Part shown: one piece after another, positions 53,348 to 61,320 of the stretch
Layout of the letters: every line of letters begins with the position of its first letter
How positions within the stretch are numbered: the first letter of the stretch is position 1
Source of the DNA: JAJFFW01 sp038531315
GTDB lineage: Bacteria; Pseudomonadota; Alphaproteobacteria; Caulobacterales; Parvularculaceae
Length of the DNA: 61,320 nt
Assembly: GCA_038531315.1 (NCBI GenBank)
Contig: JBCBBT010000015.1
Span: 1 to 61,320, forward strand
Direction of reading: 5' to 3'
The notes under the pieces: generated by a model
What the model saw: the letters and a program-made list of their open reading frames with translations, nothing else
The model's database searches: none
What the model was told of the DNA's origin: nothing
Program-made: the position numbers and the translations under genes

Positions 53348-54429
53348 CAGATGATGCGCCAGTGCGCCGCTGGGGCGTTGTGATCGTCAATTATAATGCC
53401 GCGCAGCTCGCCCTCGATGCGGCGCTCAGCGTGCTTGGCGACGCGCCGGATGCGCAAATCGTGATTGTCGATAATGCGTCTACGAATAATTCACTGGATG
53501 TTTTTTCGGACGCATTTGAGAGCGGTGAGCGCATCACGATCACGCCCCCCGGTCTCGATTCCGCCTTCAAGCCGCATTTTGCAGATCTTTGCGACATTGA
53601 AGCGGCGATCATAGAGTGCGGCGAAACTTCCGGACCTCATCTTGAACGGCTAGGCCGGGAGAACGCCTTCGCCCTCACGGTATTGCGTGCGCCTCAAAAT
53701 AACGGCTTTGCGGCCGGCTCGAATATTGGTCTGCGCTATCTAAAGGCGCGGGGCGGTCATTCGCATTACCTTCTTCTCAATCCCGATGCGCTTGTCGCGC
53801 CCGGCGCCCTGGAGCGGCTGGCGCGAGTCCTTGAAGACAAGGAAATCGGTCTTTGCGGCGCAACGGTATTGCGGGCGAACACGCCAGCACGCGTCCAGGC
53901 GCTCGGCGGCGCCGCGCTAAATCCCGTGACGCTGACAGGCAGCAATTTGGGCGAAGACGCGATCTTTCCGCTGATCCCCGAACGCTCGGCGATCGAGCCG
54001 CAGATCATGTATCCCCTCGGCGCGGCGATCGCGTTGAGGCCGGACTATCTTGAGAATGTCGGCTTTCTCGACGAGCGTTATTTCCTCTACTACGAAGAAG
54101 CGGACTGGGCGCTGTCCGGACGCGGTCGCTATCGCTGCGGCTGGGCGCGCGACGCCGTCGTCTTCCATCACTACGGCGCCTCATCGCATAGCGCATTTCG
54201 CAGCGCCGGCGAGCCGTCGCAACGCTCTTTGTTGTCAGAATATCATATGGCGCGCTCGCGGTTGTTGTTTGCATTGAAATGGCGGCCCTGGCTGGCCCCG
54301 CTAACGGTCGCGATCGCCGGCCTCCAGGCATTGCGCCGCGTCTTCCGGGGGCGGGCGGACGCTGCGCGGGCGCTGATCAAAGGCGCCGTGCCTGGTGCGC
54401 CCCGGCTTTACGTCGCGCCGCCCGTTTAG
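53344..54429 (+). CDS. Glycosyltransferase family 2, rhamnosyltransferase-like
   Basis: This 361-residue GT-A enzyme has VVIVNYNAAQLALDAALSVL, VDNASTNNS, the NNGFAAGSNIGLRYL acceptor loop, LLNPDALVAPGALERL and FYEEADWALSGR-like YYEEADWALSGRGR. This is the WbbL type, whose members often transfer rhamnose, an inference only. It is the last gene of the nine-gene operon; the next gene starts 184 bp later. Confidence 0.88.
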   Translation: MTDDAPVRRWGVVIVNYNAAQLALDAALSVLGDAPDAQIVIVDNASTNNSLDVFSDAFESGERITITPPGLDSAFKPHFADLCDIEAAIIECGETSGPHLERLGRENAFALTVLRAPQNNGFAAGSNIGLRYLKARGGHSHYLLLNPDALVAPGALERLARVLEDKEIGLCGATVLRANTPARVQALGGAALNPVTLTGSNLGEDAIFPLIPERSAIEPQIMYPLGAAIALRPDYLENVGFLDERYFLYYEEADWALSGRGRYRCGWARDAVVFHHYGASSHSAFRSAGEPSQRSLLSEYHMARSRLLFALKWRPWLAPLTVAIAGLQALRRVFRGRADAARALIKGAVPGAPRLYVAPPV

Positions 54430-54613
54430 CAAAGCGCGCGCGCCGCCGCCCGGTGACGGGATTGCTTGACCGGTCGCCAACGTACTTTTTATCCGTATAG
54501 AATGCTGTTTCGCGGCGAGCCGGTGATTGCCGACAGTCGAAAAGTCGTGTCGAACGTGCTAGGCGCTTAGCGGGCGTCGGCATTCCGGCGCGCTCGCCGA
54601 GTTTGGAGCCAGC

Positions 54614-56230
54614 ATGCAACAAGACGCGACAGCGCCTGAACAATCCTCCGACACGTCGCCAGCTACAGGGCCAGAAACAACAGGGCTGGGTACGGCGCCT
54701 GCCGATCGCGTTCTTGAGGAGGCGTCATCCGAACAATCTGAGACCGTTACGGGGACCGTCGCCGAAACCGGCGCTCAGGACAGCGGCGCGCCGGAGAGCA
54801 TTGAGCCCGAAAATGGTTCCGCGCTTGAGGAGCTTGTGGGGTTTGACCGCATCCGCGAGCAGGGGCTCGAATGGGGTCAATGGCTTCTCGATAAAGTGTT
54901 GACCATCGATATCGCTATTCAGGGCGCGGTTATCATTGCGGCGCTCGCACCCGCGGCGATGTTTGGGCCGCGGCTTAAAAAGCTTATCGATACGCAGGTT
55001 GCGCCCCGCGCGCCGCACGGCGTTTTGCGCCGCGCCGCCAATGCGTTCGCCCATATCGCGACCCCGATCGCGCTTTATTTAACATTGCAGGTCGCCGGCG
55101 TCGTTTTGGGCGCGGCGGGCGTCAATACGGCGTTGTTGTCGGCTGGGGTCAGCCTCCTGACGGCGTGGATTGTCATCCGGCTGGTCACGATGGTGATCCG
55201 CTCCCCTCTATGGTCGCGTGTCGCGTTTTACGTTGTCTGGCCGCTTGCTGCGCTTGATGCGTTTGGCGTGCTTGACAATGTGGTCACCCAGCTTGACGCC
55301 TTTGCAATTCCTCTGTCTACAAATGATGCCGGTCAGACGATTGATATCTCTGCGCTTGATATTGTGCGCGGGGTCATCACCTTCGCCATTCTTTTTTGGC
55401 TTGCAGGCATGGCGGGCAATTTCCTGAAAGGGCGCATTCAGGCGACGGACGAGCTTACCGTTTCGTTCAAGGCGCTTTTGTCAAAAATCCTCGACATTCT
55501 GTTGCCGGTTGTTGCGCTTTTGATTGCGCTCCAGCTTGTCAATTTTCCGTTTGGAGCGCTTGCGATATTCGGCGGCGCCATCGGTCTTGGCGTCGGGCTC
55601 GGTTTGCAGCGGACGGTGTCGAATTTCGCGGCGGGATTTACGCTGATTGCGGATAAATCGATCAAGCCCGGCGACGTTGTGGAAGTCGGCGACACCTTCG
55701 GATGGGTGACTGAAATGAACGCGCGCTACGTCGCCGTGCGCACCCGCGACGGCACGGCGCATCTCGTACCGAATGATAAATTCATTGAAGACGGCGTCAT
55801 CAACTGGTCGCATTCAGACCGCGTTGTGCGGCTGCATGCAGGAATCGGCGTTTCCTACGACACCAAAGACCTGCGCATGGTCAAGCAGCTTTGCGAAGAC
55901 GTCGCCAAGGCCCAGACCCGCGTGCTCGAAAGGCCTGCGCCGATGTGTAACCTCATCGAATTCGGCGACAGCTCGGTCAATTTCGACTTGCGTTTCTGGA
56001 TCAACGACCCCGCCAACGGCACCGCGAATGTGCGCTCTGAAGTCATGCTCGCCGTGTGGGAGGCGCTGATGGAAAAGGGGATCGAAATTCCCTTTCCGCA
56101 ACGCGATCTTCATATCAAATCCGTCGCCGCGCCGCTGGAAGGCGTCCTGGAAGCCCTGCCGCACGCAGAACAAGAAACCGCACCGCTTGGGGATACGCCG
56201 CGGGTCGACGCCTCAAAGGCGGCCGAATAA
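54614..56230 (+). CDS. MscS family mechanosensitive channel
   Basis: This 538-residue inner-membrane channel opens on hypo-osmotic shock. A disordered, acidic N-terminal 80 residues precede about five transmembrane segments. The pore helix GLGVGLGLQRTVSNFAAGFTLI is near 325-346, and the cytosolic beta domain follows (IKPGDVVEVGDTFGWVTEMNARYVAVRTRDG, LVPNDKFIEDGVINWSH). The C-terminal alpha-beta part ends with GIEIPFPQRDLHI, as in MscS. It is larger than E. coli MscS because of the N-terminal region. Not part of the EPS operon by spacing. Confidence 0.94.
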   Translation: MQQDATAPEQSSDTSPATGPETTGLGTAPADRVLEEASSEQSETVTGTVAETGAQDSGAPESIEPENGSALEELVGFDRIREQGLEWGQWLLDKVLTIDIAIQGAVIIAALAPAAMFGPRLKKLIDTQVAPRAPHGVLRRAANAFAHIATPIALYLTLQVAGVVLGAAGVNTALLSAGVSLLTAWIVIRLVTMVIRSPLWSRVAFYVVWPLAALDAFGVLDNVVTQLDAFAIPLSTNDAGQTIDISALDIVRGVITFAILFWLAGMAGNFLKGRIQATDELTVSFKALLSKILDILLPVVALLIALQLVNFPFGALAIFGGAIGLGVGLGLQRTVSNFAAGFTLIADKSIKPGDVVEVGDTFGWVTEMNARYVAVRTRDGTAHLVPNDKFIEDGVINWSHSDRVVRLHAGIGVSYDTKDLRMVKQLCEDVAKAQTRVLERPAPMCNLIEFGDSSVNFDLRFWINDPANGTANVRSEVMLAVWEALMEKGIEIPFPQRDLHIKSVAAPLEGVLEALPHAEQETAPLGDTPRVDASKAAE

Positions 56231-56289
56231 CCCCAAGGCGCGCTTTCGTGACCGAGCGGCTCAAGACGTGTCGCCGATCTGGGTCACAT

Positions 56290-56325
56290 AAAGCCCACAA
56301 GGCCCTCAAAGCCCACAAAGCCCTC
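56290..56325. repeat. Two tandem 18-bp repeats
   Basis: AAAGCCCACAAGGCCCTC and AAAGCCCACAAAGCCCTC stand head to tail (one mismatch) and are followed by a degenerate third unit rich in AAGGGCC. They lie in the 231-bp spacer between the MscS gene and the lipoprotein gene. The unit can fold with the downstream GGGCC words, but no function is evident. Confidence 0.75.
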
Positions 56326-56461
56326 AAGGGCCGCAAGGGCCCAAGGCCCCGGTATAGGACGCTTTCGGCGCGTCTTTGATCTATGCGGCCGGCGCTCTAT
56401 ATTGATCACGGGCGCGGCTTTCTGGGTCGCAAGGGGTTACGGACACAGGAGACAACCAGCC

Positions 56462-57076
56462 ATGTCAGGGACGTCCTGCAGAACTGAACGATCAAGATCA
56501 GCGCGGCGGCGCAAATTCTCGCTGCGGCGTGTTGCGGCCCTGACAGTGATGGCGCTGGGCCTCGCCGCCTGCGCCACATCGACCCCTTATGGACCGGCTT
56601 CCCAGGGCGGCGGATACGGGTTTGCCGAACAGCGCGTGGAAGAAAACCGCTTCCGCGTCACGTTTCGCGGCAATTCGTCAACGAGCCGCGAACAGGTTGA
56701 GAATTTTCTGCTTTTCCGCGCCGCCGAGCTGACGGTTCAGGGCGGTTTCGATCATTTCATTGTTGTTGAAAACGAAACCGAGACGCGCACATCTTATACG
56801 ACATCGGGTTTTGGCGGCCCCGCCTTTTTCGGTCGTTATGGGCGTTACGGCCGCGGATTTGGCGGGCGCTTCTATGCGTTCCCTTACTACGCATACGGAT
56901 TTGGCTGGGGCGCGCCGTACTATGATGCGTATACGCGCGAAATCAGCCGCTACTCAGCGGTTGCGTTTATCACCATGCACGCTGGGCCCAAACCGCAGGA
57001 AAACCCGCAAGCGTTTGACGCGCGCGATGTGATTACCAATTTGCGGCCTTATGTTCTGGAAAATCCGCCTGCTTAG
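56462..57076 (+). CDS. CC0125/CC1285-type lipoprotein
   Basis: This 204-residue lipoprotein has a very basic N-region, a lipobox ending at Cys37 (ALGLAACATS) and a conserved core (ENRFRVTFRGNSSTSREQVENFLLFRAAELT, FDHFIVVENETETRT). A Gly/Tyr/Phe-rich stretch follows (about 122-165), and the C-terminus carries FDARDVITNLRPYV. The family is typical of Caulobacter relatives and has no known function. AGGAG sits 9 nt before the ATG at 56462. It is convergent with the PilZ gene. Confidence 0.85.
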   Translation: MSGTSCRTERSRSARRRKFSLRRVAALTVMALGLAACATSTPYGPASQGGGYGFAEQRVEENRFRVTFRGNSSTSREQVENFLLFRAAELTVQGGFDHFIVVENETETRTSYTTSGFGGPAFFGRYGRYGRGFGGRFYAFPYYAYGFGWGAPYYDAYTREISRYSAVAFITMHAGPKPQENPQAFDARDVITNLRPYVLENPPA

Positions 57077-57088
57077 GCGGGCTGGCGC

Positions 57089-57688
57089 CTAGACGGCGCG
57101 CAGGTGGCCGCCCTTCTCGGCGGTCTCTTGTTCGGGCTCGTGCACGACAACAAAGCCGCGCGGCGTGTGCCGAATAACCACGCCGCGCAGGCGACCGACA
57201 TGAATTTCCGTGCCCAGCGGCGGCTGACGCGATGAGTCTACCGCAATGCCGTCGACGGAACGATCGATGACTTTGACAAACAGCGACGTGCCGTCCGGCA
57301 AACGGCAAACCATGCGGCGGTTGCCTTCCGAATGGCGCGGCGTCTTGCGCCGGTCGCCGAGACCGCTTGCATAAAGCGCGTTTGCTTTGACCATGAGCTG
57401 TTCGGTCAACAACAGCCGGCGTTTGCGCGACAGAAGAAACGACATCGCAAAGCCGTCCGGGAAAATGCGGGCGACGCGGCCGTCGATGATATCAAGACTG
57501 CTGATCGAGGCGACAATCGAGTCGCCGTTTTGGACGGGCGCGTCACATTGCAACGCGAGATCGCCCGGCGAAATATTAATTAACCGGCCTTCATATTCAT
57601 CCATGGCGTTGACCGTCACGCGCGCCGGCAAGTCCAGCGGAATGCGTCTGTAACGGCGTGAATCGGCCTTTTCGATCATTCTACTCAT
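57089..57688 (-). CDS. Tandem PilZ-domain protein
   Basis: This is a cytosolic protein of about 199 residues with two PilZ-like domains. The first begins SRRYRRIPLDLPARV and has NISPGD, where the Gly of the (D/N)xSxxG motif is out of register. The second has RRKTPR and DRSVDG, fitting RxxxR and DxSxxG, so it may bind cyclic di-GMP. The start is either the ATG at 57688 or that at 57679; an upstream start at 57727 seems too long. No operon partner is visible. Confidence 0.8.
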   Translation of the reverse strand: MSRMIEKADSRRYRRIPLDLPARVTVNAMDEYEGRLINISPGDLALQCDAPVQNGDSIVASISSLDIIDGRVARIFPDGFAMSFLLSRKRRLLLTEQLMVKANALYASGLGDRRKTPRHSEGNRRMVCRLPDGTSLFVKVIDRSVDGIAVDSSRQPPLGTEIHVGRLRGVVIRHTPRGFVVVHEPEQETAEKGGHLRAV

Positions 57689-57987
57689 CCCAGGGATCCT
57701 TCGGTGACCGTATCGGCGACGGTTCAATCAAGTCCTAAGCGTTCGGCGACAATTTTAAGGTTTTGGGCGCGCCGACCCCCGTTTCGCGCCGGAAATCAGA
57801 GTTCTCGCGGCTCGCTCCGGAGGAACTGCAAAGGGGGCGCCGCAACGCGGCGTTTCGCGCTTTTGGGGCGCTTTTCGCGCGCCTTGTCCCGCTCTATAAC
57901 AACGCCGCGGCGGGGGAGATAAAACCTGCACCATTGCGAGCCACATCGCGCGCGAGCGCGCCGGCTTATTGCGAAAGGGGTCGATCG

Positions 57988-60165
57988 ATGACTGAGCTTG
58001 CCGACTTGATTGCGCGCGTCGCGCGGACCGGCGTTTTTTCTCTGGCGCTTGTCGCCGCAGCCGGCGCGACCGGTTTCTACGGGGGCGCAGCGGCCGACGA
58101 AACGGAAGCGGCCACAGGCGATGAGGACCCGTTTCTCTGGCTTGAAGACGTTGAAGGCGACAAGGCCCTCACATGGGTCCGCGATCAGAACAAACGCTCG
58201 CTCGCCGTCCTTCAGGAAGATCCCTATCAAGCGCTTTATGAAGACGCATTATCAATCTTAACGTCTGACGCCCGCATCCCGTATGGGCAGATTCGAAACG
58301 ACGTCGTTTACAATTTCTGGCAGGACGAAACCCATAAACGCGGGCTGTGGCGGCGCGCGTCGGTTGCGAGTTATCGCACTGGCGCGCCGGCGTGGGAAAC
58401 TGTCATCGATTTTGACCAGCTCGCACGCGACGAGGATCGGAACTGGATCAGGGGCGCGATCGCGTGTCTTTCGCCTGAATATCGTCATTGCATGGTCGAA
58501 TTGTCCGACGGCGGCAAGGACGCGGGGATATGGCGCGAATTCGACACAAAGACGAAAACATTCGTCGACGGCGGATTTTTCATCCCGGAAGCAAAATCGA
58601 GCGTCGAATGGTTTGACAAGGATATGCTGATTGTCGGCGCCGATACGGGCCCCGGCTCTTTGACCGAGTCCGGTTATGCGCGCACCTTGCGGGCCTGGAG
58701 CCGGGGATCATCGCTATCGGAAGCGCCGCTTATTTTTGAAGGCGATGAAAGCGACGTTTCGGTTGGCGCCGTCGTCGAGCATGAGGGGCCGAAGGCGCAT
58801 GTCTTTATCTTCAGGGCTCGGAGTTTCTTTGATTACGAATATACATACGCCGAGGGGGATAAGGCGCCGGTCAAACTGCCCCTGCCGCAGCGGGCGACGC
58901 TGGAGGGCGTGCTTGACGGCGAAGCCATCTTTTTTCTGCGCGAGGACTGGCGCCATGATGACAGTGTATTCAAGCAAGGATCAGTGATCGCCTATAACCT
59001 TGCGACCGGCGCTGCGGAAACGGTCTTTGACGCCAGCAAGATGCAGTCAGTCGAACAGATCGGCGTCGGTAAATCCGGTCTTGTTATCCAATATCTCGAT
59101 AACGTTGTCGGGAAAGCCGCGCGCATCGCCCGCAACAGCGATGGCGCGTGGGCGCTCACCCCGATTGATATGCCGGAGAACGGCGTTGTGTCTCTCGTTT
59201 CGGTGGGCGGCGGCGTTGATGATGCGCTTTTGTCCTTTGAAAGCATGACAACGCCCGACAGCCTCTATTTTGCGCCAGCGGAAGGCGAGCCTGGAAAAAT
59301 CGCACAACTGCCCCCGCTTTACGACGCCAGCGATATCGTTGTTGAGCAGCGATTTGCTCAGTCAGCTGATGGTGAGACGGTTCCCTATTTTATCATGGCG
59401 AAAAAAGCCGTTCTTGAGGCCGGCGACGCGCCGACCGTGCAATATGGCTATGGCGGTTTTCTGTCCGCGCAACTGCCTGTCTATTATTCCGACCCCGGAC
59501 GGCCTCAGCATGGTGCGCTCGGTGGAAAGATGTGGGTCAATCGCGGCGGTGTTCTGGTGTTGACCAATATTCGCGGCGGTTCCGAATTCGGACCGCGGTG
59601 GCACGAGGCGGCCCTTAAGGCCAATCGCCAGCGTTCATTTGACGATTTTATTGCGATTTCAGAACATCTGATTGCGACCGGCGTCACGAGCGCAGACAAG
59701 CTTGGCGCCGTCGGGCGATCAAATGGCGGTCTCTTGATGGGCGCCGTGATGACGCAACGTCCGGACCTTTATGCGGCCCTTGATATTGGCGTGCCGCTCT
59801 TTGACATGAAGCGCTACAACAAGCTTCTCGCGGGCGCGTCCTGGATGGGCGAATATGGTAATCCGGATCTTGAGGACGACTGGGCGTATATCTCGCTTTA
59901 TTCGCCCTATCAGCGATTGGAAAAAGACGCCGACTATCCGAAGGTTTTTTTCTACACCTCCACCAAAGATGACCGGGTCCATCCCGGCCATGCCCGAAAA
60001 GCCGCCGCGAAGCTCGCCAGCCTTGGCCATGATTTCTTCTATTACGAGAATATCGAGGGCGGTCATGGGGGCACCGCCAATCAGGAGCAACTCGCACATC
60101 GCACGGCCCTTGAATATGCGTATTTCATGCGCATGTTGATGTTGGGCGATGAGGGAGCAGAATAA
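57988..60165 (+). CDS. Prolyl oligopeptidase family serine peptidase (S9)
   Basis: This 725-residue protein starts at the ATG at 57988 with AAAGGGG upstream and a signal peptide (VFSLALVAAAGATGFYGGAAAD). The beta-propeller part spans about 50-430 and the alpha/beta hydrolase domain follows. The catalytic Ser578 lies in GRSNGG, the Asp in DDRV at 661-664, and His693 in GGHGG. It probably cleaves proline-containing or general short peptides in the periplasm. The 300 bp between the PilZ start (57688) and this gene hold an open frame extension from 57763 that has no family likeness, so I left it untranslated. Confidence 0.92.
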   Translation: MTELADLIARVARTGVFSLALVAAAGATGFYGGAAADETEAATGDEDPFLWLEDVEGDKALTWVRDQNKRSLAVLQEDPYQALYEDALSILTSDARIPYGQIRNDVVYNFWQDETHKRGLWRRASVASYRTGAPAWETVIDFDQLARDEDRNWIRGAIACLSPEYRHCMVELSDGGKDAGIWREFDTKTKTFVDGGFFIPEAKSSVEWFDKDMLIVGADTGPGSLTESGYARTLRAWSRGSSLSEAPLIFEGDESDVSVGAVVEHEGPKAHVFIFRARSFFDYEYTYAEGDKAPVKLPLPQRATLEGVLDGEAIFFLREDWRHDDSVFKQGSVIAYNLATGAAETVFDASKMQSVEQIGVGKSGLVIQYLDNVVGKAARIARNSDGAWALTPIDMPENGVVSLVSVGGGVDDALLSFESMTTPDSLYFAPAEGEPGKIAQLPPLYDASDIVVEQRFAQSADGETVPYFIMAKKAVLEAGDAPTVQYGYGGFLSAQLPVYYSDPGRPQHGALGGKMWVNRGGVLVLTNIRGGSEFGPRWHEAALKANRQRSFDDFIAISEHLIATGVTSADKLGAVGRSNGGLLMGAVMTQRPDLYAALDIGVPLFDMKRYNKLLAGASWMGEYGNPDLEDDWAYISLYSPYQRLEKDADYPKVFFYTSTKDDRVHPGHARKAAAKLASLGHDFFYYENIEGGHGGTANQEQLAHRTALEYAYFMRMLMLGDEGAE

Positions 60166-60239
60166 TTCAACAGCTGGCAGCCGACATTCTCACCCGCGCT
60201 TGGCGGCGCGTTGATCTTAAACTCGTTATCGACGGCGAT

Positions 60240-60581
60240 ATGCATGTGCTGCGGTGGCGCCGCGGCTGGTTTGTCGATGAAGTCTTGTTCGATGAGCGCC
60301 GGGTCGCGACCGCGACGGGCCTGTTTGGGCGCGAGACCATTTTCGGCCTCGCCATAAAGGCCGGCCCCGATGACAAGGTCCTCCAGCTTCTGTTTACGAT
60401 TGATCCTGAAGAGGCGATGAACGACTGGTCCGGGGAAGGCCGCCCGCGCGGCGTCCGGCTGGAAACCGCCGACGCCGTCATTGTGGCCTACGGCACCTTG
60501 AAGGCGCGCTCCGCTTCTGACCGCGCCGACCCCTTCCGCGCGCTTTACGATCAGGCTATCAAGGCGATCGGTCTGTCCTGA
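60240..60581 (+). CDS. Conserved-looking hypothetical protein, start uncertain
   Basis: This protein of at least 113 residues has no domain I recognise; it has an RWRRGWFVDEVLFDERRVA start and GLFGRETIFGLAI, DDKVLQLLFTID, VIVAYGTLKAR elements that look like a compact beta-sheet. The frame is open from 60153, but the only ATG is at 60240, with a poor Shine-Dalgarno sequence. GAGGGAG at 60151-60157 is 7 nt before an ATT at 60165 that overlaps the upstream TAA stop; starting there adds 25 residues (QQLAADILTRAWRRVDLKLVIDGD) that read like the same protein. It is coupled to the peptidase gene. Confidence 0.6.
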   Translation: MHVLRWRRGWFVDEVLFDERRVATATGLFGRETIFGLAIKAGPDDKVLQLLFTIDPEEAMNDWSGEGRPRGVRLETADAVIVAYGTLKARSASDRADPFRALYDQAIKAIGLS

Positions 60582-60651
60582 GCCTCACCGCGCTCAGTGT
60601 CGGCCGCCAGCGGCGACGCACGTCCGCGACGAGAACAAAGAGGGGCGCGGC

Positions 60652-61320
60652 ATGGGCTGGTGGTTTGGCATTAAACTCTGGAAGCGCGTATTTCTGGGCC
60701 TTGTCCTGGGCGTCGCTTTCGGGCTCGCGATTGGTCAGTCCATGGACGCCGGCGCGGCCGACAAACTGCTCACCGATATCAAGATCGTCGGCGATATCTT
60801 TATCGCGCTGATCCGGCTGATCATCATACCGTTGATCTTCTTTACGCTGGTCGCCGGCGTCCTCGCGCTCGGCGATCCGGCCAAGCTCGGGACCATCGGC
60901 CTGAAGACCATCCTGCTTTATCTGCTCACGACATTTTTCGCCAATATCATCGGCCTCGCCATGGGAACGATCTTCAAGCCGGGCGAGGGCGTCGACATTG
61001 GCGATGCGGCGCCGCGTGCGGTCACCGCCGAGGCTGGCGGCTTTTTTGAGCGCCTGCTGGCGATGGCGACAAAGAACCCCTTCGAGAAACTGCTGACCGG
61101 CGATCCAATGACGGTGGCCTTGTCGGCGGCGTTGATCCTGACAGGGATCATTGTCGCGATGCGACCGACAGCGGACGGCGTTCGTTCCGGCGGCCTTGGC
61201 GCGATGTTTGTCGCATTCCTGGCGCTCGGCGTGGCGGCGGCGTCCGGCGATATCCTGACCGTCATCTTCGTCTCGATCCTTCTTGGCGTCGCCGTTCTTT
61301 TCATGGGCGGGGCCGGCGCG
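60652..61320 (+). CDS. Dicarboxylate/amino acid:cation symporter (3' part missing)
   Basis: This is the first 223 residues of a DAACS family transporter (GltP/DctA type). It starts at the ATG at 60652 with GAGGGG upstream. Hydrophobic segments include VFLGLVLGVAFGLAIG, IFIALIRLIIIPLIFFTLVAGVLAL and TILLYLLTTFFANIIGLAMG, which fit transmembrane helices 1-3 of the family, followed by the periplasmic loop with NPFEKLL. The window ends before the substrate-binding hairpins, so the substrate cannot be told. Confidence 0.9.
   Translation, partial: MGWWFGIKLWKRVFLGLVLGVAFGLAIGQSMDAGAADKLLTDIKIVGDIFIALIRLIIIPLIFFTLVAGVLALGDPAKLGTIGLKTILLYLLTTFFANIIGLAMGTIFKPGEGVDIGDAAPRAVTAEAGGFFERLLAMATKNPFEKLLTGDPMTVALSAALILTGIIVAMRPTADGVRSGGLGAMFVAFLALGVAAASGDILTVIFVSILLGVAVLFMGGAGA

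Noticed and set aside
57763..57987. N-terminal extension of the prolyl oligopeptidase by 75 residues
   Set aside because: The extension is Arg/Ala-rich, lacks a signal peptide and would bury the clean signal sequence that begins at 57988, which has its own Shine-Dalgarno sequence.
1..61320. tRNA, rRNA, CRISPR arrays, insertion sequences, prophage or replication origin
   Set aside because: I scanned the spacers for T-loop-like motifs, regularly spaced repeats, transposase or integrase motifs and DnaA-box clusters and saw none I could support. Small RNAs without such hallmarks would be missed by eye.

Overview
The window is a GC-rich alphaproteobacterial chromosome segment. Gene content and order point to the Caulobacterales/Parvularculales/Hyphomonadaceae side of the class: tsaE-amgK-murU-addB-addA; obgE-nadD-rsfS-rlmH-envC-ctpA-divergent polysaccharide deacetylase; rph/hrcA-grpE; MmcB; a CC0125/CC1285-type lipoprotein; and a perfect CtrA-type TTAA-N7-TTAA motif. 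This placement is inferred from recognised families, not from a search. I see no tRNA, rRNA, CRISPR array, insertion sequence or prophage.

Layout. 1-7.5 kb (minus strand): tRNA t6A ATPase TsaE, the peptidoglycan-recycling pair AmgK/MurU and the AddAB helicase-nuclease (AddA runs off the left edge), with a divergent 2Fe-2S ferredoxin. 7.8-17.3 kb: a surface-protein locus with a 1691-residue DUF11/carboxypeptidase-regulatory protein ending in a probable outer-membrane barrel. It lies between two secreted proteins that end in the same DUF11 module, and a small divergent gene encodes almost only that module. 17.4-27 kb: MmcB, an 876-bp stretch without a convincing gene, then housekeeping genes for the cell envelope, ribosome maturation and NAD, with egtD inserted between nadD and rsfS. 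27-35 kb: an old yellow enzyme, a GST, a TadD-like TPR lipoprotein, an M17 aminopeptidase, a zinc-finger protein, an orphan ABC ATPase, a YdeI-type protein and an acyltransferase. 35-38 kb: an ArsR-carbonic anhydrase-SulP operon under a perfect 16-bp inverted repeat, probably for CO2/bicarbonate handling. 38-43.5 kb: rph, hrcA-grpE, an SDR and pckA.

43.7-54.4 kb is the most distinctive region: an exosortase/exopolysaccharide locus. A nine-gene, mostly overlapping operon encodes a nucleotide-sugar dehydrogenase homologue, three glycosyltransferases, EpsD-, EpsF- and EpsG-like proteins, an exosortase and EpsI. Next to it lie a PEP-CTERM substrate and a small membrane protein of the exosortase-accessory type. 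A CtrA motif and a nested dyad sit in the promoter region. Two operon members look catalytically dead: the dehydrogenase has Asn where the catalytic Cys should be, and the EpsG-like BY-kinase homologue lacks Walker A and the second acidic Walker motif.

54.6-61.3 kb: an MscS channel, a lipoprotein, a tandem PilZ protein, a prolyl oligopeptidase, a hypothetical gene whose only well-placed start is ATT, and the start of a dicarboxylate symporter cut by the right edge.
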